Part shown: positions 63,135 through 64,000 of the stretch, piece after piece
Layout: each line of letters opens with the position of its first letter
How positions within the stretch are numbered: the stretch's first letter is position 1
Source of the DNA: Paraglaciecola sp030730205
GTDB lineage: Bacteria > Pseudomonadota > Gammaproteobacteria > Enterobacterales > Alteromonadaceae
Reading direction: 5' to 3'
NCBI RefSeq assembly: GCF_052119645.1
Contig: NZ_JBGQOM010000005.1
Coordinates: forward strand, 186,001-250,000
DNA length: 64,000 nt
Notes under the pieces: generated by a model
The model's database searches: none
The model's input: the letters and a program-made list of their open reading frames with translations, nothing else
Told to the model about the DNA's origin: nothing
Made by a program: the position numbers and the translations under genes

Positions 63135-63473
63135 TTAAAGGCATTTTGCTGGTTTTGGTAAACCTGCAATTTTAGTCGCTTGTTTGGCAGGACCTTTGGG
63201 GAACAATCGAAATAAATAGCGGCTATTTCCTTTCTCTGAGCCCAGTGTTTGAGCCATGGCTTTGACTAAAGCACGCATTGCAGGGCTTGTTTCAAATTCG
63301 AGATAAAAATTACGTACAAAGTTGACTACCTCCCAATGAGCTTCACTGAGCTCTATGTCTTCTTGCTTGGCTAACTCTGGCGCCAAGGCAGGTTGCCAAT
63401 CAGCCACACGCAGCAAATACCCCGCTTTGTCGGTCTCGATCTGTTGGCCATTAAATTCTAAATAATAATCCAT
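63135..63473 (-). CDS. tusE: TusE sulfur-relay protein (DsrC family)
   Basis: The 112-residue protein has the DsrC-family body (HWEVVNFVRNFYLEFETSPA) and the C-terminal arm GPAKQATKIAGLPKPAKCL with the conserved penultimate-type Cys that takes sulfur from TusBCD and passes it to MnmA for tRNA 2-thiouridine. Only the single C-terminal Cys is present, fitting TusE rather than dissimilatory DsrC. I start at ATG 63471-63473; a GTG four codons upstream is possible. Confidence 0.93.
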   Translation of the reverse strand: MDYYLEFNGQQIETDKAGYLLRVADWQPALAPELAKQEDIELSEAHWEVVNFVRNFYLEFETSPAMRALVKAMAQTLGSEKGNSRYLFRLFPKGPAKQATKIAGLPKPAKCL

Positions 63474-63496
63474 CTTATTTTGCACTCATATTCAAT

Positions 63497-63784
63497 TTAT
63501 GACCACGTGACTACTTTGTGGTATTGCAAACATAAAGCCAACCACTGCTCGTCATTTACTACTGTAATATTGGTAGTCTGCAGAGTTAGGCCGCGAGCAG
63601 CCAGATCTTTATGTGAGACATAGACGCTCAGTCCTCGAGCAATTGCGTGTTTTATAAGGCTGTGCAGATGCCCATAAACCCCTTCCTGCATCAATAGTAT
63701 GCCGTCTTCATCGCCACAGATGTTGAGGCATTGTTGCAAATGTGACTCAGTGCTAGGGTTAGTGAAAATTTGATGTAATATCAT
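63497..63784 (-). CDS. tusB: TusB sulfur-relay subunit (DsrH family)
   Basis: The 95-residue protein has the DsrH/TusB pattern: MILHQIFTNPSTES, then DGILLMQEGVYGHL, then VYVSHKDLAARGL and a short VTWS end. TusB forms the TusBCD hexamer for tRNA thiolation. Its ATG overlaps the tusC stop (TAATG), and tusE begins 23 bases after its end. In E. coli tusE is elsewhere, so here the relay genes are together. Confidence 0.9.
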   Translation of the reverse strand: MILHQIFTNPSTESHLQQCLNICGDEDGILLMQEGVYGHLHSLIKHAIARGLSVYVSHKDLAARGLTLQTTNITVVNDEQWLALCLQYHKVVTWS

Positions 63785-64000
63785 TAAAAACGGATCACCT
63801 GTTTGTGGTTCTGCAATAAACCTGAAATCTCATCTTTGCTCAGGGCTTGTGCTTCCATCATCAGATCGTCAGGCGTAAGCCCGCGCTCAAGTAGACTATT
63901 AGCGCAGACATAGATATTTTCGATATCATAGAAGTGCAGGGCGGCAAAGCCTTTGGTAAAGTGTTTACGACCTATGGTGCTTGGACTTTGATTAGTTAAA
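63784..64000 (-). CDS. tusC: TusC sulfur-relay subunit, C-terminal fragment
   Basis: Only the last 71 residues are inside the window. They read SPSTIGRKHFTKGFAALHFY, then DIENIYVCANSLLERGLTPD and end in QVIRF, matching the C-terminus of TusC/DsrF. The gene continues past the right edge, where tusD would be expected. It overlaps tusB by one base. Confidence 0.85.
   Translation of the reverse strand, partial: LTNQSPSTIGRKHFTKGFAALHFYDIENIYVCANSLLERGLTPDDLMMEAQALSKDEISGLLQNHKQVIRF

Noticed and set aside
1..64000. CRISPR arrays, insertion sequences, prophage genes or restriction-modification systems
   Set aside because: No regularly spaced repeats, transposase, phage structural, methyltransferase-specificity or toxin-antitoxin genes were seen on either strand.

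Overview
The window is a chromosomal segment of a marine-type gammaproteobacterium, most likely an Alteromonadaceae relative (Glaciecola/Paraglaciecola/Alteromonas). I infer this from enterobacteria-like gene neighbourhoods (thrS-infC-rpmI-rplT-pheS-pheT-ihfA; yfaE-nrdB-nrdA-ubiG next to divergent gyrA; serC-aroA-cmk-rpsA-ihfB-lapA-lapB-pyrF; lrp-ftsK-lolA-rarA-crcB-serS), combined with Alteromonadales-style accessory genes. No rRNA, insertion sequence, integrase or CRISPR array is visible.

Region 1 (1-21.0 kb) looks accessory. It starts with the edge of a PAS-domain protein. Next come a giant NdvB-type cyclic beta-glucan synthase (2864 aa), a REC-PAS-PAS-GGDEF-EAL protein whose EAL half has lost key residues, a Crp/Fnr-type regulator behind a strongly structured leader, and a few very small genes. 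The block ends with a complete nine-gene N-type (alternative) F1Fo-ATPase operon on the minus strand, atpDCQRBEFAG. Its c subunit has a two-carboxylate ion site.

Region 2 (21.4-25.3 kb) begins with tRNA-Val(GAC), whose 3' end faces the accessory block. It continues with minus-strand genes: a DUF3080 lipoprotein, a CPXCG zinc-ribbon protein, a pteridine-reductase-like SDR, a fructosamine-kinase-like protein and a START-domain protein.

Region 3 (25.3-32.6 kb) is the translation cluster from thrS to ihfA. infC starts with AUU. thrS has a short leader with a promoter, three overlapping hairpins and an intrinsic terminator, which suggests attenuation.

Region 4 (32.6-44.0 kb) holds an aspartate/aromatic aminotransferase, a TANGO2/NRDE protein, an overlapping FHA-membrane-protein/trypsin-like-protease pair, an acyltransferase translationally coupled to a Cys/Met PLP enzyme, and the class Ia ribonucleotide reductase operon. 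The nrdA promoter region carries two pairs of NrdR boxes, both spaced 32 bp centre to centre. ubiG lies upstream.

Region 5 (44.3-62.9 kb) is core metabolism and cell division: gyrA, serC-aroA, cmk-rpsA-ihfB, lapAB-pyrF, ald divergent from lrp, ftsK-lolA-rarA-crcB and serS. The right edge carries tusE, tusB and the end of tusC (tRNA 2-thiouridine sulfur relay) on the minus strand.

The most interesting signals are the N-ATPase with its tRNA boundary, the thrS leader, the alternative-hairpin leader of the Crp/Fnr-type gene, the paired NrdR sites, and the FHA/protease gene pair. All calls come from reading the sequence; no database search was run.
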